From assembly GCA_016180645.1 (NCBI GenBank), contig JACPAV010000022.1, positions 1 to 59,716 on the forward strand: 59,716 nt of DNA. The letters run 5' to 3'. Made by a program: the position numbers and the translations under genes. The stretch's first letter is position 1; the number at the start of each line of letters is the position of its first letter. The DNA comes from Nitrospirota bacterium (GTDB taxonomy: Bacteria > JACPQY01). Positions 24,197-31,931 of the stretch are shown here, piece by piece. The notes beneath the pieces are model-generated. The model made no database searches. It had not been told where the DNA came from and saw nothing but the letters and a program-made list of their open reading frames with translations.

Positions 24197-24288
24197 GACG
24201 GGGCCGTAGCTGGGCTACCTCCCGACTGCAAATCGGGCAGCGGTTGACTTCAACGTCGCCGGGTGGGTTCGACTCCCATTCCCCGTCT
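24197..24288 (+). tRNA. selC-like cysteine tRNA, anticodon GCA, long variable arm
   Basis: Folded by eye. Acceptor 24197-24203 (GACGGGG) pairs perfectly with 24281-24287 (CCCCGTC). The D stem is 24206-24209/24215-24218 (GTAG/CTAC) with an optional fifth pair, leaving only a 3-5 nt loop. The anticodon stem CCCGA/TCGGG (24221-24225/24233-24237) encloses CTGCAAA with anticodon GCA at 24228-24230. The 25-nt variable region (24238-24262) forms hairpin GTTG-ACTT-CAAC. T arm: GTGGG-TTCGACT-CCCAT, then one extra T at 24280. Discriminator T24288; no encoded CCA. The tiny D loop, long variable arm and extra base resemble tRNA-Sec. Anticodon GCA and U73 are CysRS identity elements. Minor selC-like tRNA-Cys species of this kind are described in deltaproteobacteria. 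Confidence 0.75.
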
Positions 24289-24403
24289 GCACGTTCGATC
24301 CCGACCCCCACGATGGGGGAAGTGCCGCGGGAGGGCAGGATGCCCGGAGCGGCCCATCCCCCGTCTCCGCCGATTTACGCTTCTCCCTATTATCTGTAAC
24401 ATC

Positions 24404-24431
24404 TGATATATCTGATTACACAGATATATCA
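24404..24431. promoter_or_regulatory. Long palindromic operator upstream of the AbrB-type gene
   Basis: Perfect 11-bp arms TGATATATCTG (24404-24414) and CAGATATATCA (24421-24431) with a 6-nt spacer, in an AT-rich island about 80 nt upstream of the AbrB-type start. Its size suits a dimeric repressor such as an ArsR-type or the AbrB-type protein itself. Confidence 0.6.
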
Positions 24432-24513
24432 AAGGCCATGTTCCATGCCGCGCCGTCCATGGCGCGGCGACCGATCATGGCCCCTTACCATCCTATGAAA
24501 GGGGAGGTGTTCG

Positions 24514-24795
24514 ATGAAACGGACACGATCGAAAACCGAAGGCGCGTGCTGCGCGCCGGGAACCGACATCACGGGTTGTTGCAAAGTGGAGGCCGTCGTC
24601 CCCATCGATGAGCGGGGACAAATGGTCCTCCCCAAAGAGGTCCGGGACAAAGCCGGGATCAAAGCGGGCGACAAGCTCGCCGTCATCAGTTGCGGGACCG
24701 GCAGTCCCATCGGCTGCCTCTGCGTCGTGCGGGCGGACGCCATGGGCGGGATCCTGAAATCCTTCCTCGGCCCCCTGCTCAAGGATCTGGTGTAG
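24514..24795 (+). CDS. Cys-rich AbrB/MazE-type DNA-binding protein, HgcAB-associated-like
   Basis: 93 aa. Residues 30-65 are the swapped-hairpin AbrB fold (VVPIDERGQMVLPKEVRDKA, then GIKAGDKLAVIS). The N-terminus has two Cys pairs (ACCAPG and GCCKVE) and the C-terminal part has Cys residues in SCGTG and IGCLCVV. This arrangement and a C-terminal LGPLLKDLV match the family annotated as HgcAB-associated proteins in mercury-methylation and metal-related neighbourhoods. hgcA and hgcB are not in this window. A metal- or metalloid-responsive regulator is a reasonable inference. Start fixed by GGGGAGG 6 nt upstream. It lies 2 nt before the methyltransferase gene and behind a 28-bp palindrome. Confidence 0.78.
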   Translation: MKRTRSKTEGACCAPGTDITGCCKVEAVVPIDERGQMVLPKEVRDKAGIKAGDKLAVISCGTGSPIGCLCVVRADAMGGILKSFLGPLLKDLV

Positions 24796-24797
24796 TC

Positions 24798-25493
24798 ATG
24801 ACGGCACCGGCCATGACGCACGGGATGATCGAGGCCCAAGCGCCGCCCCAGACCATCCGCAGGGTCTACAACTTCTGGAGCCTTTTCTACGGCACGCTGG
24901 CGGCCCCTCTCGAACGAAAGCCGCGGCTGCGAGGTCTGGACCTCGCAGCCGTCAAGCCCCGGGAAAAGATCCTCGAAGTCGCCGTGGGGCCCGGCGCCAC
25001 GTTCTTGGAGATCCTCAAGCGTGTCGATCAATCCACAGTTGTATCCGGCGTGGATCTCTCTCCTCGGATGCTTGACACCACTCGGCGGGCGGCCACACGC
25101 GCGGGCTACGACAACGTCGACCTGCAATTGGCCGACGCACGCCGGCTCCCCTTCGCCGACGGGTCGTTCGATGTCCTGTACAACAGCTACATGCTGGACT
25201 TGATCCCGCTGGATGAACTTGGGGGCATCCTTTCCGAGTTCAAGAGGGTGCTGCGGCCGGGCGGTCGAATGGTCCTGGTCAACATGAGCAAGTCGAGCGG
25301 AGAAGACCGGACCTTCTGGGAGCGCCTCTATCTTGCCGCCCCGAAGAGCTGGGTACCCTATCTGTTCGGTGGATGCCGTCCCGTTCTCATGGAGGGTCCG
25401 TTGAAACACACGGGATTCCGCGAGGTGAAACGTGAATTCATCGCGGGACCGCTTCCCTCGGAAATCGTAGGCGCAAGAAAACCGGCGTCTTGA
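24798..25493 (+). CDS. SAM-dependent class I methyltransferase
   Basis: 231 aa. SAM-binding motif I is ILEVAVGPGATFLEIL (about residues 55-70), followed by VSGVDLSPRMLD, a motif II block LADARRLPFADGSFDVLYNSY and the FKRVLRPGGRMVLVNMS strand. This is the UbiE/COQ5-type fold. The substrate is unknown: the partner is a Cys-rich AbrB-type regulator, so a metal or metalloid, or a quinone, may be methylated. Start ATG 24798 is 2 nt after the regulator's stop. Longer upstream frame openings overlap the regulator and are not used. Confidence 0.85.
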   Translation: MTAPAMTHGMIEAQAPPQTIRRVYNFWSLFYGTLAAPLERKPRLRGLDLAAVKPREKILEVAVGPGATFLEILKRVDQSTVVSGVDLSPRMLDTTRRAATRAGYDNVDLQLADARRLPFADGSFDVLYNSYMLDLIPLDELGGILSEFKRVLRPGGRMVLVNMSKSSGEDRTFWERLYLAAPKSWVPYLFGGCRPVLMEGPLKHTGFREVKREFIAGPLPSEIVGARKPAS

Positions 25494-25499
25494 AGGGGT

Positions 25500-25555
25500 A
25501 AAAAAAAAGCGCGCGGGCCCCCTGCGAGGATACGGGGGAGCGAGGGGACCCGCGC
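25500..25555 (-). terminator. Strong intrinsic terminator acting on the minus strand
   Basis: On the minus strand a GC-rich stem (AGCGCGGGTCCCC pairing with GGGGGCCCGCGCGCT, one mismatch and one bulge) is followed by nine U (the A-run 25500-25508 on the plus strand). No minus-strand protein gene lies upstream of it until 32163. It therefore implies a minus-strand transcript within 25560-25800. Confidence 0.7.
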
Positions 25556-25570
25556 TATGTGGGCTTCATT

Positions 25571-25760
25571 CCTATTGAGGTCGCCCGCTTTGAACCAGCC
25601 TCAATAGGGGCAACATACAATATCCCAATTACCTTGTCTAGTGCCTGTGAAAATGGCCGCCGAAATGTTACACCCATTCGGGGCGGTGTGTTTTCAGCCG
25701 ACCGAGCCTCAGAACTGAATTTGCTTGACCCCATATCTCATCCTCGGGAACTACTTTGGA
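25571..25760 (-). ncRNA. Candidate structured small RNA ahead of the minus-strand terminator
   Basis: The protein-free stretch 25494-25854 holds two strong hairpins. One has perfect 10-bp arms CCTATTGAGG (25571-25580) and CCTCAATAGG (25599-25608). The other is built from TGAAAA/TTTTCA (25648-25653/25691-25696), CCGCC/GGCGG (25657-25661/25682-25686) and AATG/CATT. The terminator at 25500 reads in the minus direction directly after them. A TTGACA lies at about 25777 on the minus strand but lacks a good -10. The family was not recognised: it lacks tmRNA and SRP signatures, and 6S cannot be excluded. The 5' end is uncertain. Confidence 0.45.
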
Positions 25761-25854
25761 CTAATCGGGTCCACTTGTCAAGCCCCCTTTCGATGGAATT
25801 GTTCCCCTGGAATGGTATAAGGGGGGCGGTCCCGAAAGGAGGGCCGTACACACA

Positions 25855-26394
25855 ATTCCGCTGGATATCTTCATTAACCTGCTGGTCGGGTCAGCTTTCG
25901 CATTCGCCTGCGGCAGAGAGGGAATCAAGGACGGGTCGATTCGTTCCGCCGCCCTGCTCCGCGCCGTTGGGGTGGTCTTGGTCACGTTCGTTCCCTTCGC
26001 GGCCTACTACGTCGCCCGTTACCCCGACTGGAGCTGGATGTATCTTTTCCCCAGCGACACCCTTCCGGCCTACCTCACCTATGGGATGTTGTTCGCCTAT
26101 GTGGCGGCGGTGTGGGTGGGATTTCAAATGAGCGCAGCGTTGCTCAAAAAAGGGTCGATTCTGCCTGCCCGGCTGAACATGGTGGGAGATGCACTATTCT
26201 TGGTTGTCATCACCGGCTGGGGTTGGCACCGGCTTCTATACGCCGGAACGTACGCCGACTACCAAGCCGGCACCGCGCCCATGATTTTTCGCACGCCGCT
26301 CTTCTGGGCGGTTATCGCGCTCGGCGCGGTCTTCCTTCCCGCGCTGGGGTTAATGCTCCGCCGGACTCGATCGAACCGGCCCGCCACCAGCTAG
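25855..26394 (+). CDS. Five-helix membrane protein, probable ATT start
   Basis: About 179 aa, strongly hydrophobic, with helices such as LDIFINLLVGSAFAFAC, VVLVTFVPFAAYYVA, YLTYGMLFAYVAAVWVG, ALFLVVITGWGWHR and FWAVIALGAVFLPALGLML. An AAAGGAGG site at 25835-25842 precedes the frame. The only initiation-like codon at a sensible distance is ATT 25855; CTG 25861 is an alternative. Internal GTG 25972 would remove the first helix. The family was not recognised. The GMC oxidoreductase gene follows on the same strand after 37 nt. Confidence 0.6.
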   Translation: MPLDIFINLLVGSAFAFACGREGIKDGSIRSAALLRAVGVVLVTFVPFAAYYVARYPDWSWMYLFPSDTLPAYLTYGMLFAYVAAVWVGFQMSAALLKKGSILPARLNMVGDALFLVVITGWGWHRLLYAGTYADYQAGTAPMIFRTPLFWAVIALGAVFLPALGLMLRRTRSNRPATS

Positions 26395-26431
26395 CCATCG
26401 ATCAATCACCGCGGACGATTCGCGCTCTCAC

Positions 26432-28006
26432 GTGGACTACGATTTCGCGATCGTCGGAAGCGGCTTCGGCGGGAGCGTCGCCGCGCTGCGCCTTGCGGAA
26501 AAAGGCTACTCCGTCGCCGTCATCGAACAGGGGCGCAACGTCGGCCCCGCCGAGATCGAGGCTGGGCGGACCCATCCCAGGAAACTTCTCTGGTCCCCCC
26601 GCTTCGGCCTTGATGGATACTTCTCGGTCAACCTCTTCCGCCATGTCGGCATTGTAGGCGGCGTAGGAGTGGGTGGCGGAAGCCTCGTGTACGCCGCGGT
26701 TCTCCTGGAACCGAAACCCGATTTCTTTCGAGATCCCGCCTGGAACGGCCTGGGCATCGATTGGCAGAAAGATCTCTCCCCACACTACGCCACCGCCAAG
26801 CGAATGCTCGGCCGGACGACCAATCCCCGTCTCGGCGAGATGGACGACTATCTGCGGCGAACGGCTCGATCCATGGGCGCGGAGGCATCGTTCGGACCTG
26901 TCCCGCTGGGCATCCATTTCGGCGAAGGGATCGAAGAAAGGCCGGATCCCTACTTCGGTGGAGAAGGCCCGCCCCGCAGACCCTGCCGCTTCTGCGGGGG
27001 GTGTATCTCAGGATGCCCCTACAACTCCAAGAACAGCCTCGACAAGAACTATCTTCATCTCGCACAGGCTCAGGGGGCGGTGATCATCCCCGAACGCAAA
27101 GTCATGTCGATCTCGCCCCGCGAGGGAGGCGGCTACTCCCTTGCGCTTGCAGGCCTCTCCCGTCACCATTCCACAGAATCACCGGTTGTGGCCCGCCAGG
27201 TCGTGCTCGCCGCCGGAGTCCTCGGCACACTCGAACTGCTCCTCCGGTCTCGGGACGAGCACCGGGCTCTGCCGAATCTCTCGGCCCAGCTCGGCACTGT
27301 GGTTCGAACGAACAGCGAAGCCATCGTTGGAATCCTCTCCAACGATCCCGACAAAGACCTCACCGAAGGCGTGACTGTATCGTCCCACTTCTTCCCGGAC
27401 GACCACACGCACATCACGCAGAACCGGTTCCCCCCCGAGGACAAGATGTCCCGATGGCAGATGGGGCCGATGGTGGACGACCCGGTCCCCTGGCGGCGGA
27501 GCCTGCGCACGCTGGCCCAGTTTGTGATCCACCCCAAGCGATCGACGATCGCGTGGCGGGCAACACACTACGGGCGTCGAGTCAGCGTCCTTACGGTCAT
27601 GCAGCACATGGACAACCAGATCGCGTTTCGGCTCGGCCGGTCCTGGATTCCGCCGTTCCGAAAGGGTCTCCGATCTCAGGGGGTGGAAGGCAAACGCGCA
27701 CCCTCCTACCTCCCCGTCGCCAATCGCGCGGCCCGATCGTTCGCCGAGCACGCAGGAGGCACACCCCTCAACGTTATTCTGGAGAATGTGGCGAATCTCT
27801 CCGTAACAGCGCATATTCTGGGGGGCTGCCACATGGGAAAATCGGTCGCCGACGGCGTAATCGACGCGTCGCACCAAGTGTTCGGCTATCCCGGTCTGTA
27901 CGTGGTGGATGGTTCCGCGGTTTCAGCCAACGTGGGGGTGAATCCCAGCCTCACCATCACGGCGATGGCCGAGCGTTGGGCCGGCCTCATCCCGCCCAAG
28001 TCCTGA
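26432..28006 (+). CDS. GMC-family FAD oxidoreductase, cholesterol-oxidase-like
   Basis: 524 aa. FAD-binding N-terminus DFAIVGSGFGGSVAALRLAEKG with VAVIEQGRNV, then GGVGVGGGSLVYAAVLLEP, typical of GMC oxidoreductases. An inserted CRFCGGCISGCPYNSKNSLD block (about residue 190) with four cysteines is seen in bacterial cholesterol/sterol-type GMC proteins. The catalytic region is ILGGCHMGKSVADGVID and the C-terminus GLYVVDGSAVSANVGVNPSLTITAMAER closes the FAD site. Likely oxidises a hydroxyl on a sterol, hopanoid or other lipid. GTG start 26432. Its stop lies 7 nt before the PaaK-like ligase start, so the two are probably one operon. Confidence 0.85.
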   Translation: MDYDFAIVGSGFGGSVAALRLAEKGYSVAVIEQGRNVGPAEIEAGRTHPRKLLWSPRFGLDGYFSVNLFRHVGIVGGVGVGGGSLVYAAVLLEPKPDFFRDPAWNGLGIDWQKDLSPHYATAKRMLGRTTNPRLGEMDDYLRRTARSMGAEASFGPVPLGIHFGEGIEERPDPYFGGEGPPRRPCRFCGGCISGCPYNSKNSLDKNYLHLAQAQGAVIIPERKVMSISPREGGGYSLALAGLSRHHSTESPVVARQVVLAAGVLGTLELLLRSRDEHRALPNLSAQLGTVVRTNSEAIVGILSNDPDKDLTEGVTVSSHFFPDDHTHITQNRFPPEDKMSRWQMGPMVDDPVPWRRSLRTLAQFVIHPKRSTIAWRATHYGRRVSVLTVMQHMDNQIAFRLGRSWIPPFRKGLRSQGVEGKRAPSYLPVANRAARSFAEHAGGTPLNVILENVANLSVTAHILGGCHMGKSVADGVIDASHQVFGYPGLYVVDGSAVSANVGVNPSLTITAMAERWAGLIPPKS

Positions 28007-28013
28007 GGCTGCC

Positions 28014-29390
28014 TTGATTCTGACGGAGGCCCTGCGCGCAAGACGGAGGGCGTCGTGGCCGCGACCGGCCCTCGATGCGTTCATTCAGAGGAAGGTTTCC
28101 GAAATTCTCGATTTCGCAAGAAGTCACTCACGCTATTACTCGCAACTCTACAAAGATGGGCCCCTGGGTGCGCCGTTGCATTCGTTGCCGTCGGTTCGCA
28201 AAAAGGACCTGATGGAGCACTTCGAAGAAGTGGTGACCGATTCCCGGGTTCGAGTGGAGGAAGTCCGGCGTTGGATTGCCGATCCAAAGCTGATCGGCCG
28301 CCTTTACCTCGACCGATACGTGGTGCTCAATACCTCCGGGACCACCGGTTCCGTCGGGATCTTCCTGTTCGACCACGCGAGTTGGACAACCATCCGCGCC
28401 GTGGCCTATGCCCGCGCGCCTCAGTCGCTCCCCAAAGCAGCCTTCTTCGCGCGGGCCTTCACGGGGGGAAACCGTATCGCCACGTTGTGCGCCACGCGGG
28501 GGCATTTTGCCCTCCGTACGATCTTCGATACGCGCCCCCCGTGGTGGGAAAAGCTCCTCGTCAGGCGCAAGGCGATTGAAATCACCGATCCCCTCCCCGC
28601 TCTCGTGCAACAACTCAATGATTTCCAACCCCACTATCTCAGCGGCTATTCCAGCATCCTCTCCGCGCTGGCCGCCGAGCAGGCCGAAGGCCGCTTGTCG
28701 ATCCAGCCGGAGGCGGTCGGCGGCGGCGCAGAACCTCTCACCTCTGAAATGAGACGCCGAATCGGGCAGGCCTTCGGAGCGCGGGTCTTCGACCTCTATG
28801 GGGCCACGGAAGCGATGGCCATCGCGGTGGAAGGAGACTGCGGGGCACTTCACCTCACCGAAGATTTCTGTGTGCTCGAGCCGGCAGACGCGGACGGAAA
28901 ACCCAGTCCCGAAGGCGAGTGGAGCGACAAGGTGTTCGTCACCAACTTCGCGAACCGCATCATGCCGATCATCCGCTACGAGCTGACCGATTCGGTCCGC
29001 GTGGTGCCCGGGGCCTGTTCCTGCGGGTCGCCGTTCAGGCGGATCGAGCTGCGGGGGAGAGCCGACGACACACTAACACTCAAAGGACCCGCCGGCATCG
29101 TCCGCGTGCCTCCCATCGCATTGATCGCGCTCCTCCTGGACGTCCCGGGAATCCGCCAATCGCAGATGGTCCAGGATTCTCCAACGCACATTCAAGTATT
29201 GATCGTCCCGGAGCCTTCAGCCGATTGGGGACGCCTCCAGAGCTCCCTCTCCACGATCCTCCGCCGGTACTTTTTGCAGTCGGGTGCCGGTGATGACCTC
29301 AGGCTGGACACGGTTCGTGCCGACACGATTGCCCGACTCCCCGGCGGCAAGATCCGGCAAGTCTGGAACCGCTCCAGTTCAGTTCTCTAA
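28014..29390 (+). CDS. PaaK-like adenylate-forming ligase
   Basis: 458 aa. ANL-superfamily enzyme of the phenylacetate-CoA ligase type: P-loop-like LNTSGTTGSVGIF (about residue 107), the A5 motif DLYGATEAMAI, a metal-type CSCGSPFRRIELRGRADDTL block and a C-terminal ferredoxin-like lid. It probably activates a carboxylate as an acyl-AMP. The N-terminal FARSHSRYYSQLYKD resembles the CapK/PaaK group. TTG start at 28014. The coupling with the GMC oxidoreductase suggests oxidation followed by activation of the same lipid or aromatic substrate; this is inference. Confidence 0.82.
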   Translation: MILTEALRARRRASWPRPALDAFIQRKVSEILDFARSHSRYYSQLYKDGPLGAPLHSLPSVRKKDLMEHFEEVVTDSRVRVEEVRRWIADPKLIGRLYLDRYVVLNTSGTTGSVGIFLFDHASWTTIRAVAYARAPQSLPKAAFFARAFTGGNRIATLCATRGHFALRTIFDTRPPWWEKLLVRRKAIEITDPLPALVQQLNDFQPHYLSGYSSILSALAAEQAEGRLSIQPEAVGGGAEPLTSEMRRRIGQAFGARVFDLYGATEAMAIAVEGDCGALHLTEDFCVLEPADADGKPSPEGEWSDKVFVTNFANRIMPIIRYELTDSVRVVPGACSCGSPFRRIELRGRADDTLTLKGPAGIVRVPPIALIALLLDVPGIRQSQMVQDSPTHIQVLIVPEPSADWGRLQSSLSTILRRYFLQSGAGDDLRLDTVRADTIARLPGGKIRQVWNRSSSVL

Positions 29391-29484
29391 AACTCTCTGA
29401 TTCGCCTCATAAGGCGAACCCCGTTTGAGGCCCGAACGGGCTCCCGCTGCCAGGGCCAAATGCATCATGGTCCTCTAACGGGGC

Positions 29485-29530
29485 GAATAGGGTGAAGGCC
29501 CTATTCCCCTCAAGCCTTCTGGGGTATTAT
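29485..29530 (+). promoter_or_regulatory. Dyad and -10-like element upstream of the PAS kinase
   Basis: Perfect 8-bp arms GAATAGGG (29485-29492) and CCCTATTC (29499-29506), followed 18 nt later by TATTAT at 29525-29530. The dyad sits where an activator overlapping the -35 region would bind. An earlier hairpin TTCGCCT-CAT-AAGGCGAA near 29402 may end the preceding operon, but has no U-tract. Confidence 0.4.
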
Positions 29531-29553
29531 CCTACCGGGGGAGATTGGGGCTC

Positions 29554-31134
29554 ATGGGGGAGTCGTATCAGAATGACACAACCGTCGATGCCGACGTTAA
29601 GCCGGACAAAAGCGGTGTGCTTTTTCGCAATCTTGCCCGCCTGGCCGCCGATGCAATAATTCTTGCGAACGAGGACGGCGCGATTACCTTCTGGAATCAG
29701 GCCGCCGCCGCGATTTTCGGCTTCCAAGAAAACGAGATCATGGGCCGACCCCTCACGACCATCATGCCCGGACGCTATCGGGAACGCCATGTCCAAGGGC
29801 TGGCGCGCCACCGATCCACCGGCGAATCCCTCTACTTTGGCGCCGTACACGAATACCACGGCCTCCGGAAGGACGGTGCGGAATTCCCCGCTGAAATCGC
29901 CGTGTCCACTTGGCGCCACGACGGGGAAACCGTTTTCGCGGCCATTGTTCGAGACACCTCTCAAAGGAATGAGGCCGACCGGATCGCCCAGGAGAGCCGC
30001 GAGCGATACCGAAGCCTCGTCGATGCCTGCGCCGACGCGGTCTCCCTGATGGACCCCGCCTTCCGGATCCTGATCTGCAACGAGCAAAAGGTCCGGCTCT
30101 ATGGATACGACCACGCGGGCGAGATCATCGGCATGAACGCCCTTGACTTGGTCGCCCCCGCGGATCGCGCCGGCGCGAACAAGATCGCCGAGCAGCTCGC
30201 GAGGAACGGTTTGGTCCGCAACTGTGAACTCACGATGGTTCGCAAGAACGGCAGCGTCTTCCCCGCGGAGCTCAGCGCGTCCCAGGTGACAGGCGCCGAT
30301 GGCCGCCCCTCGGGGTTCACCGCGATCGTGCGGGATGTTTCGGATCGCAAGGCATCGGAGGACAGGCTTCGCGCCGGCGAACAGCACTACCAAAAGCTTT
30401 TCCATCAGTCGCGCGATATGGAGCGATCGATCCGCTCGCTCTCCCAGAGGGCCATCCACGCCCAGGAGGAAGAACGCCGGCGGATCAGCCGGGATCTGCA
30501 CGACGAAGTCGGCCAGTCCCTGACCGCCATTACGGTCCTCCTGGAGTCGTCGAAGAAATCCTGTCGGTGCCCCGCGGCATCCAAGAGGCATCTCCTGGAA
30601 GCGCAAGATCTCGTGGAACAGTCCGTGGGGAACCTGCGGCGCGTGTGCCACGAACTGCACCCGGACATCTTGGAGCACCTGGGGCTCATCCCCGCCCTCC
30701 GCTGGTATGCCAAGAAGTTTGCCGAGAGGACATCCATCAAAGTTCAGTTTCGTGTGACCGGTGACCCGGGGCGCCTGAACCATAAACAACGATTGATGGT
30801 CTACCGTATCGTGCAGGAGGGCCTCACCAACACGTTGAAACACGCGAGCGCCAAACACGTGACTATCGAAATGGGTGGACGACCCGGCACGATTACCCTG
30901 GCCATCCATGACGACGGGAAAGGGTTCAGTGTAGGCCGCGGACTCAATCCTGCCCGGGATCGCGAGGGGGTCGGCGGGCAGGGTCTTCTCGGAATCCAGG
31001 AACGGGTGCGTCTGGCAGGAGGGGGATTCGAGGTCCAGTCGGCGCGGGGCAAGGGGACAACGATTCGGGTGAACATCGCCGTTCCCATGGCGCAACCGAA
31101 GCGCAAACGGTTGTCAAAGAAGAAGCCGCCATGA
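29554..31134 (+). CDS. Cytoplasmic PAS-domain sensor histidine kinase (NarX/DegS type)
   Basis: 526 aa, no membrane helices. Two PAS domains (about 20-130 and 145-265; ILANEDGAITFWNQAAAAIFGF and LMDPAFRILICNEQKV) lead to a HisKA_3 domain with His316 in RISRDLHDEVGQSL and an HATPase_c domain (YRIVQEGLTNTLKHA; VGGQGLLGIQERV). A Cys-rich SCRCP lies in the dimerisation helix region. The cognate regulator begins inside the stop codon (ATGA). ATG 29554 is preferred over TTG 29545, which is too close to the GGGGAG site. The signal is unknown; cytoplasmic PAS pairs often bind heme, flavin or small ligands. Confidence 0.88.
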   Translation: MGESYQNDTTVDADVKPDKSGVLFRNLARLAADAIILANEDGAITFWNQAAAAIFGFQENEIMGRPLTTIMPGRYRERHVQGLARHRSTGESLYFGAVHEYHGLRKDGAEFPAEIAVSTWRHDGETVFAAIVRDTSQRNEADRIAQESRERYRSLVDACADAVSLMDPAFRILICNEQKVRLYGYDHAGEIIGMNALDLVAPADRAGANKIAEQLARNGLVRNCELTMVRKNGSVFPAELSASQVTGADGRPSGFTAIVRDVSDRKASEDRLRAGEQHYQKLFHQSRDMERSIRSLSQRAIHAQEEERRRISRDLHDEVGQSLTAITVLLESSKKSCRCPAASKRHLLEAQDLVEQSVGNLRRVCHELHPDILEHLGLIPALRWYAKKFAERTSIKVQFRVTGDPGRLNHKQRLMVYRIVQEGLTNTLKHASAKHVTIEMGGRPGTITLAIHDDGKGFSVGRGLNPARDREGVGGQGLLGIQERVRLAGGGFEVQSARGKGTTIRVNIAVPMAQPKRKRLSKKKPP

Positions 31135-31784
31135 AGCAAATCACGGTTCTTCTGGCGGACGATCACACCATTGTACGACAGGGCCTCCGCGCACTCCTCC
31201 AGGCCGAACCGGATATCGACGTGGTCGGCGAGGCCGAAGACGGCCGGAGTGCCTTCAGGAGGGTGCAAGAGATTCAACCGGACGTGGTGGTCATGGATAT
31301 CGCGATGCGCAAACTGGGCGGCATCGAGGCCGTTCGAAGAATACGGCGGCAGTCCCCCCGGATCAAGATCCTGATCCTATCCATGTATGCCGATGATGAA
31401 TACGTGCGACAGGCGACGGAGGCCGGGGCCTCCGGGTACCTCGTCAAGGGCTCGCCCGCCGCCGAACTCGTGACCGCGATTCGGGAAGTCGTCAAGGGAA
31501 ACGTTTTCTTCAGCCCGGCCATTTCGAGCCTCCTCGTGGAGGATCTGATCAACCATTCACACGAAGGCACGGATGATCCCACGCATCGGAAATTGACCCC
31601 CCGGGAGCGCGAGGTGCTCCAACTTATCGCGGAAGGTCTCAGCAACAAGGAGATCGCCAAGGAACTCTCGATCAGCGTGAAGACCGTGGAGAAGCACCGC
31701 CAGCGCATCATGGACAAGCTCAACATTCATTCGGTGGTTGGCCTCACAAGGCACGCGATCCAGGTGGGAATCATCCGCGTCTGA
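31131..31784 (+). CDS. NarL/FixJ-family response regulator
   Basis: 217 aa. The receiver domain has acidic pair DD at 10-11, phospho-acceptor Asp56 (VVVMDIAMRK), Ser/Thr near LSMYADDEYV and Lys in YLVKGS. The LuxR-type HTH (about 150-213; LTPREREVLQLIAEGLSNKEIAKELSIS VKTVEKH) is intact. It overlaps the kinase gene by 4 nt, so the pair is stoichiometric. A 7-2-7 dyad of NarL-like heptamers lies just downstream at 31822. Confidence 0.92.
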   Translation: MKQITVLLADDHTIVRQGLRALLQAEPDIDVVGEAEDGRSAFRRVQEIQPDVVVMDIAMRKLGGIEAVRRIRRQSPRIKILILSMYADDEYVRQATEAGASGYLVKGSPAAELVTAIREVVKGNVFFSPAISSLLVEDLINHSHEGTDDPTHRKLTPREREVLQLIAEGLSNKEIAKELSISVKTVEKHRQRIMDKLNIHSVVGLTRHAIQVGIIRV

Positions 31785-31821
31785 CTCCCACCAGGATCTG
31801 GGGTCTCTCCCCGGGCCTTCA

Positions 31822-31837
31822 GTGGGTATCTACCCTA
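31822..31837. promoter_or_regulatory. NarL-like 7-2-7 inverted heptamers
   Basis: GTGGGTA-TC-TACCCTA: two heptamers in the 7-2-7 arrangement of NarL/NarP sites, each close to TACYYMT (one mismatch per half). It lies 38 nt after the response regulator stop and about 95 nt before a small ORF. A nearby palindrome GGAACCGGTTCC follows at about 31842. Confidence 0.4.
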
Positions 31838-31931
31838 TTGCGGAACCGGTTCCCCTGATCTATGGAGAAGGTTAGGAGTCAAACCGGGGTCGCAGGGTCA
31901 GTTGAGGGATGTGAGGTGCGAAGTGGCAGAG

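Noticed and set aside
24197-24288. Canonical tRNA-Sec (UCA anticodon)
   Set aside because: Anticodon bases 24228-24230 read GCA and the discriminator is U, not the G of tRNA-Sec; hence called selC-like tRNA-Cys.
25771-25777. TTGACA on the minus strand as the promoter of the candidate small RNA
   Set aside because: No acceptable -10 element at 16-18 nt; not listed as a feature.
29527-31095. A 522-codon minus-strand open frame opposite the PAS kinase
   Set aside because: The kinase has complete PAS, HisKA_3 and ATPase motifs; the antisense is a shadow.
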